Source: Woeseiaceae bacterium (GTDB lineage: Bacteria > Pseudomonadota > Gammaproteobacteria > Steroidobacterales > Woeseiaceae). From it: a stretch of DNA of 64,000 nt. Within the stretch, counting starts at the first letter, position 1; each line of letters opens with the position of its first letter. A model generated the notes under the pieces. That model worked only from the letters and a program-made list of their open reading frames with translations. It was not told the DNA's origin and made no database searches. The stretch covers positions 62,001-126,000 of the forward strand of contig JANQGQ010000012.1 of NCBI GenBank assembly GCA_028277185.1, written 5' to 3'. The position numbers were made by a program, and so were the translations under genes. Shown here piece by piece: positions 49,749 through 59,771 of the stretch.

Positions 49749-50882
49749 ATGTCCGCGACTCCGAAAGCCCGCGCGACGCTGTCGCTTGCCTGGCTGCGCC
49801 ACGACGAGTACGCGGCCTTGCTCGCAGAGTTTGGGAGCGCAGAAGCCGTGGTCGATCAGCCCGCCGCCTGCCTCGAGCGCTCGGGCCTCGGCGCCGAAAA
49901 GAGCCGGCGCATCGCGGAGCCGGACACCGCTGATCTGAACGCAGCCCTGGAATGGCTCGACGCGGCCGATCAGGCGCTCGTGTTCGCCGGCGACCCCGAC
50001 TATCCGCCGCTGCTCGAAGATCTCGCGGACCCGCCGCTTGCGCTTTACGTCAAAGGCGACCCGGCCGTGCTCAGTCTGCCCGCGCTGGCCGTCGTCGGCA
50101 GCCGCAACCCGACGCGCGGGGGGCTGGCCAACGCACGTGATTTTGCGGCCCATCTGGGCGGGCGCGGCTTCGCTATCGTCAGCGGACTGGCCGAGGGCAT
50201 CGACGCGGCAGCGCATGCCGCCGCGCTCGACGCGGGTGCTGTGACCCTCGCGGTCATGGGCACGGGTGTCGATCGCGTCTACCCGGCGCAGCATCGCGAT
50301 CTCGCTCATCGAATCGCGGCAAGCGGTGCGCTGGTCAGCGAATATCCGCTTGGCACGGCGCCGAGGCGCCAGCATTTTCCGGAGCGCAATCGGCTGATTA
50401 CGGGGCTCTCGCTCGGGACGCTGGTCGTCGAGGCGGCCCGGCAGAGCGGTTCGCTGATCAGTGCCCGGCTGGCCGCCGAGCAGGGCCGCGAAGTCTTCGC
50501 GATTCCGGGCTCGATTCACAACGCGCTGGCCCGCGGCTGTCACCAGTTGATTCGTCAGGGCGCGAAACTCGTCGAAACCGGCGACGACATCGTCAACGAA
50601 CTCGGTTCGCTCGTTGCTTATGTCGCGCGCGGACAGCCTTCCGATTCGACTACCGAATCGCCCGTCGACTCGCTGCCCGGGGCGCTCACCGACGAGCAGG
50701 AGACATTGTTAAATGCGATGGGCTACGACCCGGTCAGCGCGGACGAATTGCTGCAAAACCCGGGGATAAAATCGCGTTTGACGATCGGAGAGCTTTCCTC
50801 CATGCTTCTGATCCTGGAGCTTGAGGGTCACATCGAGCAGCTGGCCGGAGGCCGCTACGCTCGCTTTAAGGATAGCCGTTGA
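49749..50882 (+). CDS. dprA: DNA processing protein A (DNA uptake/recombination mediator)
   Basis: 377 residues from the ATG at 49749; an ATG at 49701 is in frame but not supported. A SAM-like N-terminus precedes the Rossmann core: LAVVGSRNPTRGGLANARDFAAHL, AIVSGLAEGIDAAAHAAAL, VMGTGVDRVYPAQHRDLAHRI, HFPERNRLITGLSLGTLVVEA and SGSLISARLAAEQGREVFAIPGS. The C-terminal winged-helix DML1-like domain (LTIGELSSMLLILELEGHIEQL) is present. It loads RecA on incoming single-stranded DNA during transformation. Confidence 0.95.
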   Translation: MSATPKARATLSLAWLRHDEYAALLAEFGSAEAVVDQPAACLERSGLGAEKSRRIAEPDTADLNAALEWLDAADQALVFAGDPDYPPLLEDLADPPLALYVKGDPAVLSLPALAVVGSRNPTRGGLANARDFAAHLGGRGFAIVSGLAEGIDAAAHAAALDAGAVTLAVMGTGVDRVYPAQHRDLAHRIAASGALVSEYPLGTAPRRQHFPERNRLITGLSLGTLVVEAARQSGSLISARLAAEQGREVFAIPGSIHNALARGCHQLIRQGAKLVETGDDIVNELGSLVAYVARGQPSDSTTESPVDSLPGALTDEQETLLNAMGYDPVSADELLQNPGIKSRLTIGELSSMLLILELEGHIEQLAGGRYARFKDSR

Positions 50883-50930
50883 GCTTTGCGCCACGCCTCA
50901 AAAGCTTATGACTTAGGAGCTGCTCCTGGC

Positions 50931-51407
50931 ATGAAAGAGAACGTACTCGACGTGCTCATGTACCTCTTCGAGACCTACGTCGACACGGACGAAGACCCCG
51001 AACCCGATCAGAACGAACTTCGCGACGAATTGTCCCGCGCCGGCTTCGGCGACCTCGAGATCGAGCGTGCGCTGGAGTGGCTCGACGGCCTCACGGAGCA
51101 CCAGGAAAACATCGTATTCAATCCGGCCGGCGGTCACGGCACGCGGATCTACAATCAGGTGGAGCTCGAACGGCTCGACGTAGCGTGCCGTGGTTACATT
51201 CTCTACCTCGAGCAGATCGGCATACTGTCGCCGCTGCAGCGCGAGATCCTGGTCGACCGCCTGCTGGCGCTCGAGGCCAGCGATATCGACGTCGAGCAAA
51301 TCAAGTGGGTCGTGCTGATGGTCCTGTTTAGCCAGCCAGGTCAGGAGCTTGCGTACGCGAGAATGGAAGATCTCGTGTTCGACGAAGCAAGCGGCTCGAT
51401 TCACTAG
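50931..51407 (+). CDS. smg: Smg/DUF494 family protein
   Basis: 158 residues from the ATG at 50931. Family pattern: ENVLDVLMYLFETYVD, LRDELSRAGFGDLEIERALEWLDGL, RGYILYLEQIGILSPLQREILVDRLLAL and VEQIKWVVLMVLFSQPG. AGGAG (50915-50919) upstream is part of a small palindrome AGGAGC-T-GCTCCT. The dprA-smg order is conserved in gammaproteobacteria; function unknown. Confidence 0.95.
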   Translation: MKENVLDVLMYLFETYVDTDEDPEPDQNELRDELSRAGFGDLEIERALEWLDGLTEHQENIVFNPAGGHGTRIYNQVELERLDVACRGYILYLEQIGILSPLQREILVDRLLALEASDIDVEQIKWVVLMVLFSQPGQELAYARMEDLVFDEASGSIH

Positions 51408-51590
51408 GAAGTCTCTGCTCGAGTATGGCGAGGCTCCCCGGAGCCCCGGCCGTGTGGCACGGCGCCGCTGCCTGTTCTTGACAGGATTCGCGGAAATCTG
51501 TAATTCAACCGCGGCAAGGTTCGGGGCCGGCTGAAGAAGATCGAAGCCGGCTCGTCGCTGGTCGCGTATTCGCACCCCATTCAGGCAGGC

Positions 51591-54116
51591 ATGTCAAAAA
51601 ACCTCGTCATCGTTGAGTCGCCCGCCAAGGCGAAGACCATATCGAAATACCTGGGAAAGGATTTCGACGTTCTCGCTTCGTACGGGCACGTGCGCGATCT
51701 CGTGCCGAAAGAAGGCGCGGTCGATCCGGACCAGGGCTTCGCGATGAAGTACCAGGTGATCGAGCGCAACGAGAAGCACGTCAACGCGATCGTGCGGGCG
51801 CTCAAGAAGGCCGATGCCCTCTATCTCGCAACGGACCCGGACCGCGAAGGCGAAGCGATTTCCTGGCACCTCATCGAGCTGCTCAGGGAAAAGGGCGCGC
51901 TGGACGACAAGAACGTACATCGCGTGATCTTTCACGAGATTACGAAGCATGCCGTTCGCGACGCGATCGAAAATCCGCGGGGCCTTTCCGACGATCTGGT
52001 CGGAGCGCAGCAGGCGCGCCGGGCGCTCGACTATCTCGTCGGCTTCAACCTTTCGCCCCTGCTCTGGAAAAAAGTCCAGCGCGGTTTGTCCGCGGGTCGC
52101 GTCCAGAGTCCGGCGCTGCGCATGATCGTCGAGCGCGAGCTCGAGATCGAGGCGTTCAAGTCCCGCGAGTACTGGACCATCGAGGCCGACGTCAGCAAGG
52201 ACGAGCAGGGCTTCGTCTCGCGGCTCGTCGCTTACCGCGGCGAGAAGGTCGAGCAGTTCAGCTTCGAAAACGAGACCGCGGCCCGCGAGGTCGAGAAGAC
52301 ATTGCTCGACGCGGCCAACGGCACGCTGACCGCGGTTACGGTTACGAAGAAGCAGCGCCGCCGGAATCCTACGGCGCCGTTTACGACGTCCACGTTGCAG
52401 CAGGAGGCTTCGCGGAAACTCGGCTTCAACACCCAGCGCACGATGCGCGTGGCGCAGAAGCTGTACGAAGGCATCGAGCTTCCGGGCGAGGGCAACGTCG
52501 GACTCATCACCTATATGCGCACCGACTCGGTGACGCTGGCGGCTGTTGCGCTCGAGGAGGTTCGCAACGTGATCGCCGAGCGTTACGGTGCCGAAAACGT
52601 GCCGGCCGAGCCGCGCGAGTTCAAGACCAAGTCGAAGAACGCCCAGGAGGCACACGAGGCCATCCGGCCGACCTCCGTCGCCCGCTCGCCCGACGACCTC
52701 AAGGCCTCGCTCGACGAGGATCAGTTCAAACTGTATTCGTTGATCTGGCGGCGGACGATGGCCAGCCAGATGATTCCCGCGGTGTTCGACACGGTTGCCG
52801 TCGATCTGGCGGCGGGCGATCCCGAGGCCGGTCACCGTCTGCGCGCTAACGGATCCGTGCTCGTCGTGCCGGGTTTCATGGCCGTCTATCAGGAAGGTCA
52901 GGACGACAGCAAAACCGACGACAGCGACCGCCTGCTCCCGGAAATCGCCGAGGGCGATACGATTCGCCTCGACGAGCTGCGGCCGGAACAGCATTTCACG
53001 GAACCGCCGCCGCGCTTCACCGAGGCAAGCCTCGTGAAGGCGCTCGAGGAGTACGGCATCGGCAGGCCGTCGACGTATGCAAGCATCATCGCCACGCTCA
53101 AGAATCGCGAGTACGTCGAAATGGACGGCAAGCGTTTCATCCCGTCGGACATCGGCCGGATCGTCAACGGTTTTCTCACCGATCATTTCACGCAGTACGT
53201 CGACTACGACTTCACGGCCAGACTCGAGGACGATCTGGATGCCGTGTCGCGCGGTGAGAGCGACTGGGTCCCCTTGCTCGACAATTTCTGGCGTCCGTTC
53301 CACGAACTCTGCGAGGAGAAGGAAGCCTCGGTTACGCGCGAGCAGGTCGCGCAGGCGCGGGAGCTCGGCACGGACCCAAAGACCGGCAAGCCGGTTACGG
53401 TGCGTATGGGACGCTATGGTCCCTTCGTCCAGATAGGTACCAAGGACGACGAGGAGAAACCGAAGTTCGCGGGCTTGAGGCCCGGACAGAAGATGAACGA
53501 CATCACCTTCGAGGACGCCATGGAGCTGTTCAAGCTGCCGCGCACCCTCGGAGAAACGCCGGACGGTCTAAAGGTCTCCGCAAGCATCGGGCGCTTCGGA
53601 CCGTATGTGCGCTACGGCGACAAGTACGTGTCGATTCGCGGTGACGACGATCCGTATACGATCGAGCTGCCGCGCGCGCTCGAACTCATCGAGGAAAAGA
53701 AGAAAGCCGATGCCGAACGCATCATTCAGGACTTCGAGGACGAAGGCATCCAGGTGCTGAACGGCCGCTACGGCCCGTACATCACCAACAAGGCGAAGAA
53801 TGCCCGCGTGCCGAAGGACCGCGATCCGAAATCGCTGACTCTCGAGGAGTGCAAGGAACTGCTCGCGGCCGCGCCGGAGCGCGGACGTCGCGGTAAGAAG
53901 AAAGCCGCGAAGAAGACGCCTGCCGCGGCCAACGACGAAGTTGCGGTAACGAAGCAGGCTGCGGCGGCGAAAAAGACCGCAAAGCGCAAGACCGCGAAGA
54001 AAAAGACAAAAAAGAAGGCGACGAAGAAAACCGCGAAGAAGAGCGGCAGCACGACCAAAAAGAAAACGAAGAAGAAGACCGCGAAGAAGAAACCGGCAAA
54101 GGGTAACGACGACTAG
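51591..54116 (+). CDS. topA: DNA topoisomerase I with lysine-rich tail
   Basis: 841 residues. The Toprim domain is at the start (NLVIVESPAKAKTISKYLG, LATDPDREGEAISWHL), then LSAGRVQSPALRMIVERE and the active-site segment GLITYMRTDSVTL with the nucleophilic Tyr; RPSTYASIIATLKNREYV follows. C-terminal single-strand DNA-binding repeats (GRYGPFVQIGTKDDEEKPKFAGL, GRFGPYVRYGDKYVSI, GRYGPYITNKAKNARV) replace the Cys4 zinc fingers of E. coli TopA. From about residue 765 the chain is almost only Lys, Ala and Thr. The tail probably binds DNA non-specifically. Confidence 0.97.
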   Translation: MSKNLVIVESPAKAKTISKYLGKDFDVLASYGHVRDLVPKEGAVDPDQGFAMKYQVIERNEKHVNAIVRALKKADALYLATDPDREGEAISWHLIELLREKGALDDKNVHRVIFHEITKHAVRDAIENPRGLSDDLVGAQQARRALDYLVGFNLSPLLWKKVQRGLSAGRVQSPALRMIVERELEIEAFKSREYWTIEADVSKDEQGFVSRLVAYRGEKVEQFSFENETAAREVEKTLLDAANGTLTAVTVTKKQRRRNPTAPFTTSTLQQEASRKLGFNTQRTMRVAQKLYEGIELPGEGNVGLITYMRTDSVTLAAVALEEVRNVIAERYGAENVPAEPREFKTKSKNAQEAHEAIRPTSVARSPDDLKASLDEDQFKLYSLIWRRTMASQMIPAVFDTVAVDLAAGDPEAGHRLRANGSVLVVPGFMAVYQEGQDDSKTDDSDRLLPEIAEGDTIRLDELRPEQHFTEPPPRFTEASLVKALEEYGIGRPSTYASIIATLKNREYVEMDGKRFIPSDIGRIVNGFLTDHFTQYVDYDFTARLEDDLDAVSRGESDWVPLLDNFWRPFHELCEEKEASVTREQVAQARELGTDPKTGKPVTVRMGRYGPFVQIGTKDDEEKPKFAGLRPGQKMNDITFEDAMELFKLPRTLGETPDGLKVSASIGRFGPYVRYGDKYVSIRGDDDPYTIELPRALELIEEKKKADAERIIQDFEDEGIQVLNGRYGPYITNKAKNARVPKDRDPKSLTLEECKELLAAAPERGRRGKKKAAKKTPAAANDEVAVTKQAAAAKKTAKRKTAKKKTKKKATKKTAKKSGSTTKKKTKKKTAKKKPAKGNDD

Positions 54117-54182
54117 CGCGGCGTCGCGAACGTGACGCGACTTCCGCGTGCCGGGCCGCAGGGATTTGCGGGAGGAGTGAGT

Positions 54183-55097
54183 ATGAGCGATATCGACGAC
54201 GTAAAGGACTATCTGCTGTCCTTGCAAAACCGCATCGTTGCAGAACTCGAGCAGATAGACGGCGACGGCCGTTTTCGCCGCGACGCCTGGCAGCGTGATG
54301 AAGGCGGCGGCGGAGAGAGCCGCGTTCTGGCCGGCGGCCGCGTGTTCGAGAAGGCTGGCGTCAACTTTTCCCACGTGTTCGGCAGCCAGCTGCCGCCGTC
54401 CGCCACGAAGACGCGGCCCGATCTCGCCGGCCAGGGCTTCCAGGCGATGGGCGTTTCGCTCGTGCTCCATCCCGGGAACCCCTACATTCCCACGACGCAC
54501 GCCAACTTCCGCCTGTTTTCGGCCGGCAGCGAAGACGATCCGGTCTGGTGGTTCGGCGGCGGCTACGATCTCACGCCCTACTATCCGTTCCACGAGGACG
54601 TCGTCGGCTGGCACGCTACCGCCCGCGACGCCTGCCAGCCGTACGGCGAGGACTACTATCCGCGCTTCAAGCGCTGGTGCGACGAGTACTTTTTCTTGAG
54701 GCATCGCGACGAAACGCGCGGCGTCGGCGGGCTGTTCTTCGACGACTTCAACGAACTGGGATTCGAGCAGTCCTTCGGCTTCGTGCGCTCGGTGGGCGAC
54801 AGTTTCATGCAGGCCTACGCGCCGATCGTGCGTCGCCGCCAGCAGCATCCTTACGGCGATCGCCAGCGCGAGTTTCAGCTCTATCGGCGCGGCCGCTACG
54901 TCGAGTTCAATCTCATATACGATCGCGGTACCGTGTTCGGGCTGCAGTCAGGCGGCCGTACCGAATCGATCCTGATGTCGCTGCCGCCGCTCGCGCGCTG
55001 GGACTACGACCGGCATCCCGAACCCGGTTCGCCGGAGGCGAAGCTATATTCCGACTACCTCAGGCCCCGCGACTGGCTCGGAGAGGACCATGAGTGA
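54183..55097 (+). CDS. hemF: Oxygen-dependent coproporphyrinogen III oxidase
   Basis: 304 residues from the ATG at 54183 with GGAGGAG upstream. Signature segments: [81 protein letters not shown] and [31 protein letters not shown]. It decarboxylates coproporphyrinogen III with O2, indicating growth with oxygen. The next gene overlaps by 8 nt. Confidence 0.97.
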   Translation: MSDIDDVKDYLLSLQNRIVAELEQIDGDGRFRRDAWQRDEGGGGESRVLAGGRVFEKAGVNFSHVFGSQLPPSATKTRPDLAGQGFQAMGVSLVLHPGNPYIPTTHANFRLFSAGSEDDPVWWFGGGYDLTPYYPFHEDVVGWHATARDACQPYGEDYYPRFKRWCDEYFFLRHRDETRGVGGLFFDDFNELGFEQSFGFVRSVGDSFMQAYAPIVRRRQQHPYGDRQREFQLYRRGRYVEFNLIYDRGTVFGLQSGGRTESILMSLPPLARWDYDRHPEPGSPEAKLYSDYLRPRDWLGEDHE

Positions 55098-55518
55098 GGA
55101 ACTACCGCCGTTTCACCTTGCGCTGCCGGTTCACGATCTCGATGCCGCGCACGGCTTCTACATCGACCTCCTGGGCTGCCCGACCGGGCGCACGGCGTCG
55201 CGCTGGACCGATCTCGACTTTTTCGGCCACCAACTCACGCTGCATCTCGTCGATGCTGACGATCACGCGGTCGACACGAACCCCGTGGACGGCGACAACG
55301 TTCCGGCGCGCCATTTCGGCGTCGTGCTGGCGCGTGACGAGTGGGATGCGCTGCGGACGAAGCTCGAAGACGCCGGTGTCCATTTTCTCATCGAACCGAA
55401 AATCCGCTTCGAGGGCGAGCCCGGCGAGCAGGCCACGATGTTCGTGACGGATTCGTCGGGCAACGCACTCGAATTCAAGAGTTTCGCGGACCGCGGCATG
55501 CTCTTCGCCAGCGGGTGA
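55090..55518 (+). CDS. VOC (glyoxalase/dioxygenase superfamily) protein
   Basis: 142 residues, one VOC module: [68 protein letters not shown] and [15 protein letters not shown] with the metal-type Glu near the end. His in the first strand, His in HFGV and Glu in LEFK could form the metal site. It overlaps hemF by 8 nt (start inside the hemF end), so the pair is coupled. Role in haem metabolism unproven. Confidence 0.88.
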   Translation: MSEELPPFHLALPVHDLDAAHGFYIDLLGCPTGRTASRWTDLDFFGHQLTLHLVDADDHAVDTNPVDGDNVPARHFGVVLARDEWDALRTKLEDAGVHFLIEPKIRFEGEPGEQATMFVTDSSGNALEFKSFADRGMLFASG

Positions 55519-55660
55519 CGCCGGCACGCGCCGATGTGATAACTTGCCGCTGTTCGGGGGCTTCTGACACGTTCCTGATCCGCATAGGATAAGGCGAGAG
55601 AATTCAAGCCCTTAAATTAGTCTGGCAACGGCTGGCTGGCCAGGGGCTATCGGAAACCAC

Positions 55661-58600
55661 GTGAAGGGGCTCGGCAAAACACGCATCGTGACGGCGCTGG
55701 CGGCGGCGCTGTTCGCCGTCCCCGGCGTGCCGGCGCTCGCCGACGCGGAGTCGCGGCTCATCGACCGCGGTCCCGGCTTCGGGATTCGCCTCGCGGGTAC
55801 GGAAGATCCGGCGGTCCGCAAGGTCTACATCGTGCAGCTGGCGAAGCCGTCCGCCGCCGAGTTCCACGCCAAACTGATGCAGCCCGCCGTGAGCCTGAAA
55901 CCGGGGAGTACGTCGGCGGCCGTTCCGAAGTTCGATCGCAACGTTGCCGCGATCCAGGACTACGCCCGCACGCTCGAAGACGACCAGCGCGACGTGCTGA
56001 CGGCCGCGGGACCCGATGCCGAGCTGATCTACAGCTATCGCTTCGGGCTCAACGGTTTTGCGGCGACGATGTCGCCCGCCGCCGCGCACAAACTCGACAG
56101 TCATCCGGAGGTCGTTCGCGTCTGGGAGGACGAAGTCCGCCCCTTGAGTACGAACTTCAGCGCCGAGTTCCTGGGCCTGTTCGACGGTGAGTCCGGACTG
56201 CGCGGCGGTCAGGGGCTGACCGGCGAAGACGTCGTCATCGGCGTCATCGACAGCGGCGTTTACCCCGAGCATCCGGCCTTGCAGGACACGGTCGAGGCCG
56301 ACCGGCCGCGCCTCTGCCGGACGACCTGGGGCGAGAGCTCCCTGCTCGGCCAATGGCTGTGCCGCCGCTATCGCAAAATGGAGGATCGCGTCGTCTACGA
56401 GCCGCCCGAGAACTGGAACGGGATTTGCGAAACGGGCGACAGCTTCGAGGCGACGGCCTGCAACAACAAGCTGATCGGCGCGCGCTGGTTCGTCGACGGC
56501 GCGGCCGCGACGGGGCCGATCGACTCTGGCGAGATCCGCTCACCGCGCGACGTGGACGGGCACGGCACCCACATCGCGACGACGGCAGCGGGGAATCGCG
56601 CCACGGCGTCCATCTTCGGCACGCAGACCGGCACCGTGGAGGGCATCGCACCGCGCGCCCGGGTGGCCGTTTACAAGGCCTGCTGGCTGCGGCCCGGCGA
56701 GACGCGCGCGTCGTGCAATACCTCGGATCTCGCCAATGCCATCGACGCCGCCGTGGCGGACGGCGTCGACATCATCAACTACTCGGTCGGCACGACGATG
56801 CTCGAAGTCACCGCGCCCGACGACATTGCGCTGATGAACGCGACGAAGGCGGGCGTACTCGCCGTCGTCGCAGCCGGTAACGACGGTCCCAACGTAGCGA
56901 CGACAGGCTCGCCGGCAGGCGGTCCCTGGGGCCTGACGGTGGCGGCGTCGTCGCGTGACGGCGAAACGTCGCGCGAGGCGCTCGAAATTACCGAGCCGCC
57001 GTCCATCGCCGGCCGCTACCGCGCCGTCGAGGCAGCCTTCACGCCCCCGCTGGCGGACGTGGATCCGCTCGAGGCAAGCGTCGTGCTGGCCGACGACGAT
57101 ACGATCCTGCTCGAAGACGGCAGCGACGGAACGCGCAGCGATGCCTGTCAGGCGCTGGTCAACGACACGGAGATGGACGGGGCGATCGCGCTGATCGCGC
57201 GCGGCGGCTGCGACTTCGACGTCAAAGTCGCCAACGCCGAGGATGCGGGCGCCATCGCAGCCGTCATCTACAATCTGGCGGACGAGCCGATCGTGATGCA
57301 GGGCGATCCTGCGTTGTCCGACATCCCGGCGCTCATGATCGGGCAGGCCGACGGCAACCTGATCATCGCGGAACTCGACGCGGACAACACCGTGACGATG
57401 GTGCTCGACAAGGGCTTCTTCCTGAGCGAGGACCAGGAAGGCAACCGCATTGCGACGTTCTCGTCGCGCGGTCCCGGACCGGTCCCCGATATCCTGAAGC
57501 CCGACGTCACCGCGCCCGGCGTCGATATCCTTGCGGGCGTCACACCCGAAGCGGTCAACACCACGGCGGGCGAGAGCTTCGGCTATCTGAGCGGCACGTC
57601 GATGTCGGCGCCGCACGTCTCGGGCGTGGCGGCGTTACTGCTGCAGGCGAACCCCGACTGGTCGCCCGAGGCGATCAAGTCGGCGCTCATGACGACGGCG
57701 CGGCAGGACGTTACGCGCGATGCCGAGGGCACGGCCGCGATACCCTTCGATTTCGGCTCCGGCCACATCGTACCGAACGCGGCGCTGGATCCGGGTCTCG
57801 TATACGAGGTGAGCGCCGACGAGTACGACGCGTTCGCCTGCGGGACGGAATCGCCCGCGGTAGACGATGCGCGCTGCGACGAACTGGCGACGGCCGGCTT
57901 CTCGTTTCTGCCGGCCGACCTCAATCAACCGAACGTAGCCATGTCACGGCTTGCAAGCCAGCAGACCGTGACGCGCCGGGTTACGAACGTCAGCGACAGC
58001 AGCGATACCTACACGGCAGAGATAACGCCGCCGGCCGGCATGGCCGTGCAGGTCGTGCCGAGCACGCTGTCGCTCGGGCCCGGCGAGTCCGCCACCTTCG
58101 ACGTGACGCTGACCTATGAGAGCGGACCGCTCGACCAGTGGCGCTTCGGCAGCCTCGTATGGCGCGGCGCTGACCGGGCGGTGCGAAGCGTCCTGGCGGC
58201 CCGGCCGGTATCGATCATTGCCCCGGCGGAGATCACCACGTTCGGCGGCAGCGGCATGCTCACGTTCGACGTCGAGTTCGGCTACTCGGGCGGCTATACG
58301 CCGCGCGTGCACGGTCTGCGTCTTCCGCTCATCATCGACGGGTTTGTCGACAACGATCCGACGAAGACCTTCACGTTCCGCGGCACGAACGGCGTGACGT
58401 TGCACCAGATCGAAGTCCCGGCCAACCAGCTCTATCTGCGCTTCGCGCTGTTCGACGCGCTGACCGACGGTGAAGACGATCTCGACATGTACGTCTTCTA
58501 CTGTCCCGATGGCGTGTCCTGCGTGCGTATCGGCGAAAGCGGCGAAGCGACGTCGCAGGAGCGCTTCGATCAGTCGTTCCCGGCCGCGGGAATCTATGCC

Positions 58601-58861
58601 GTGTTGATTCACGGCTTCGAGACCGACGAGGTGAACGGCGGCCCGGGCTCCAACTATCAGCTGCTTTCCTGGTCTTTCGGCATCAACGAGGATCTGGGCA
58701 ACCTCGACGCAGACGGTCCGGCGTTCGCGTCCGCGGGCACGACCGGCACGATCAACGTGAGCTGGTCGGGACTGCAGTCGCAGACGATCTACTTCGGCGG
58801 CATTTCGCACAACACCCCCGGCGGGCTGGCAGGGCTGACGCTGTTGACGATCGGGAACTAG
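55661..58861 (+). CDS. Secreted subtilisin-like serine protease (peptidase S8)
   Basis: 1,066 residues from a GTG at 55661, with signal peptide (IVTALAAALFAVPGVPALA). An inhibitor I9-like propeptide (VYIVQLAKPSAAEFHAKL ... YRFGLNGFAATMSPAAAHKL) precedes the catalytic domain with Asp197 (GVIDSGVYPEHP), His301 (DGHGTHIATTAAG) and Ser647 (LSGTSMSAPHVSGVAALLL). A PA domain is inserted near residues 450-580 (IALIARGGCDFDVKVANAEDAGA). An Fn3-like domain of the plant-type subtilases follows (VTRRVTNVSDSSDTYTAEI), then a C-terminal pre-peptidase-like beta domain (LYLRFALFDALTDGEDDLDMYVFYC). Exported and probably extracellular, for protein degradation. Confidence 0.95.
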   Translation: MKGLGKTRIVTALAAALFAVPGVPALADAESRLIDRGPGFGIRLAGTEDPAVRKVYIVQLAKPSAAEFHAKLMQPAVSLKPGSTSAAVPKFDRNVAAIQDYARTLEDDQRDVLTAAGPDAELIYSYRFGLNGFAATMSPAAAHKLDSHPEVVRVWEDEVRPLSTNFSAEFLGLFDGESGLRGGQGLTGEDVVIGVIDSGVYPEHPALQDTVEADRPRLCRTTWGESSLLGQWLCRRYRKMEDRVVYEPPENWNGICETGDSFEATACNNKLIGARWFVDGAAATGPIDSGEIRSPRDVDGHGTHIATTAAGNRATASIFGTQTGTVEGIAPRARVAVYKACWLRPGETRASCNTSDLANAIDAAVADGVDIINYSVGTTMLEVTAPDDIALMNATKAGVLAVVAAGNDGPNVATTGSPAGGPWGLTVAASSRDGETSREALEITEPPSIAGRYRAVEAAFTPPLADVDPLEASVVLADDDTILLEDGSDGTRSDACQALVNDTEMDGAIALIARGGCDFDVKVANAEDAGAIAAVIYNLADEPIVMQGDPALSDIPALMIGQADGNLIIAELDADNTVTMVLDKGFFLSEDQEGNRIATFSSRGPGPVPDILKPDVTAPGVDILAGVTPEAVNTTAGESFGYLSGTSMSAPHVSGVAALLLQANPDWSPEAIKSALMTTARQDVTRDAEGTAAIPFDFGSGHIVPNAALDPGLVYEVSADEYDAFACGTESPAVDDARCDELATAGFSFLPADLNQPNVAMSRLASQQTVTRRVTNVSDSSDTYTAEITPPAGMAVQVVPSTLSLGPGESATFDVTLTYESGPLDQWRFGSLVWRGADRAVRSVLAARPVSIIAPAEITTFGGSGMLTFDVEFGYSGGYTPRVHGLRLPLIIDGFVDNDPTKTFTFRGTNGVTLHQIEVPANQLYLRFALFDALTDGEDDLDMYVFYCPDGVSCVRIGESGEATSQERFDQSFPAAGIYAVLIHGFETDEVNGGPGSNYQLLSWSFGINEDLGNLDADGPAFASAGTTGTINVSWSGLQSQTIYFGGISHNTPGGLAGLTLLTIGN

Positions 58862-59003
58862 AGGCCGATACCGCGCCCGGCACCCCCGGTCGCATTTGTT
58901 CGGTAGTCAACCAAATCCCTGACGTGCACCTTGCACGAATCCACGTATCTTGACGGCTACATGCTTGCAGGCTGAGAGACTCTGAATCACGTGACGCCAG
59001 CCG
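58862..59003. other. Intergenic stretch after the protease gene
   Basis: No gene or clear terminator seen. Base composition shifts to AT-rich here, marking the left border of the toxin-antitoxin pair region. Confidence 0.4.
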
Positions 59004-59031
59004 TTGACATACTACATAAGGTATATATCAT
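59004..59031 (+). promoter_or_regulatory. Promoter of the RelE/Xre toxin-antitoxin module
   Basis: TTGACA (59004-59009), 16-bp spacer, TATCAT (59026-59031). The expected start point falls at about 59038, next to the toxin ATG at 59039, so the mRNA would be leaderless. No ribosome site precedes that ATG. Confidence 0.6.
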
Positions 59032-59038
59032 ATAAAGC

Positions 59039-59320
59039 ATGTGGCGAATTTTCGAACATCGCCATGTTCAGCGGAGCATCAGCAATCTGCCGGACGAGAT
59101 TCTCAAGAGATACGAGAAGTGGAAAGACATCGTTCAAGTCTCCGGGCCCGAAGGCTTGCGATTGATTCGTGGATTCAACGACGAGACGCTGCGCGGACGT
59201 TGGAAAGGTCATCGTTCTTCGAGGTTGAACCAGCAGTATCGCGTTGTGTACCGCATCCGGAAGGAAGAATTCCTGGTGTTGGTCGTACAGGTAACGCCGC
59301 ATGACTATCGCAGAAAATGA
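59039..59320 (+). CDS. RelE/ParE-superfamily toxin
   Basis: 93 residues. Small RelE-type fold: WRIFEHRHVQRSISNLPDEILKRYEKWKDIV helices, GLRLIRGFNDETLRGRWKGHRSSRLNQQYRVVYRI with the basic strand, and the final EFLVLVVQVTPHDYRRK, where HDYRR is characteristic of RelE/HigB-type mRNA interferases. Toxin first, antitoxin second, as in higBA modules. It overlaps the antitoxin start by 20 nt. Expected to cleave ribosome-bound mRNA when freed. Confidence 0.88.
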   Translation: MWRIFEHRHVQRSISNLPDEILKRYEKWKDIVQVSGPEGLRLIRGFNDETLRGRWKGHRSSRLNQQYRVVYRIRKEEFLVLVVQVTPHDYRRK

Positions 59321-59582
59321 TATGAAGGACTTTCGCCCTGCCGAACGCCAGATCGAGGTTTCGACAGGGGGGTCCGTTCGCATTTTGCGCGAACTGCAGG
59401 AACTCAGTCAGAACGAACTGGCGGAGTTAAGTGGCATTCCGCAGTCAACGATCTCTGCGATCGAGAACGATCGTGTGCGTCTCGGTGTAGAAAGGGCGAA
59501 GACCCTTGCCAGGGCACTCAGGTGTCATCCTGCCGTTCTGGTTTTTCCCGGTTGGGACGTCGCCGCCGAGTCAGCAGCGTAA
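59301..59582 (+). CDS. Xre-type helix-turn-helix antitoxin
   Basis: 93 residues from the ATG at 59301; the ATG at 59322 (7 codons later) is an alternative. Helix-turn-helix: SVRILRELQELSQNELAELSGIPQSTISAIENDRVRLGVERAKTLARAL, a classic Cro/C1 (HTH_3) domain, with a short C-terminal hydrophobic tail (CHPAVLVFPGWD) likely to bind the toxin. It would neutralise the toxin and repress the shared promoter. Confidence 0.9.
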   Translation: MTIAENDMKDFRPAERQIEVSTGGSVRILRELQELSQNELAELSGIPQSTISAIENDRVRLGVERAKTLARALRCHPAVLVFPGWDVAAESAA

Positions 59583-59771
59583 CGAGCGGCGCGGATTCCC
59601 CGCTCTGCTAGTGTCCTGTCAGGCCAATTCGTTGTCGAGGCCCAGATGGTCGCTGCGCCCGATCAAGGGTCGCCTGGAATCACCTGGCTACACGTAGCGC
59701 TATGCTCATAGAAGACAAATCGACCGGTTTTGTATGTAGATTGGATACACTTTCTTTTACACGCTGTGTGG
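59583..59771. other. Gap between the two toxin-antitoxin modules
   Basis: About 190 bases, AT-richer toward the right. No confident promoter for hicA could be read; candidate boxes are poorly spaced. Confidence 0.35.

Noticed and set aside
50915..50927. Palindrome AGGAGC-T-GCTCCT as a translational switch of smg
   Set aside because: The one-base centre cannot form a stable RNA hairpin without opening most of the stem; probably chance.
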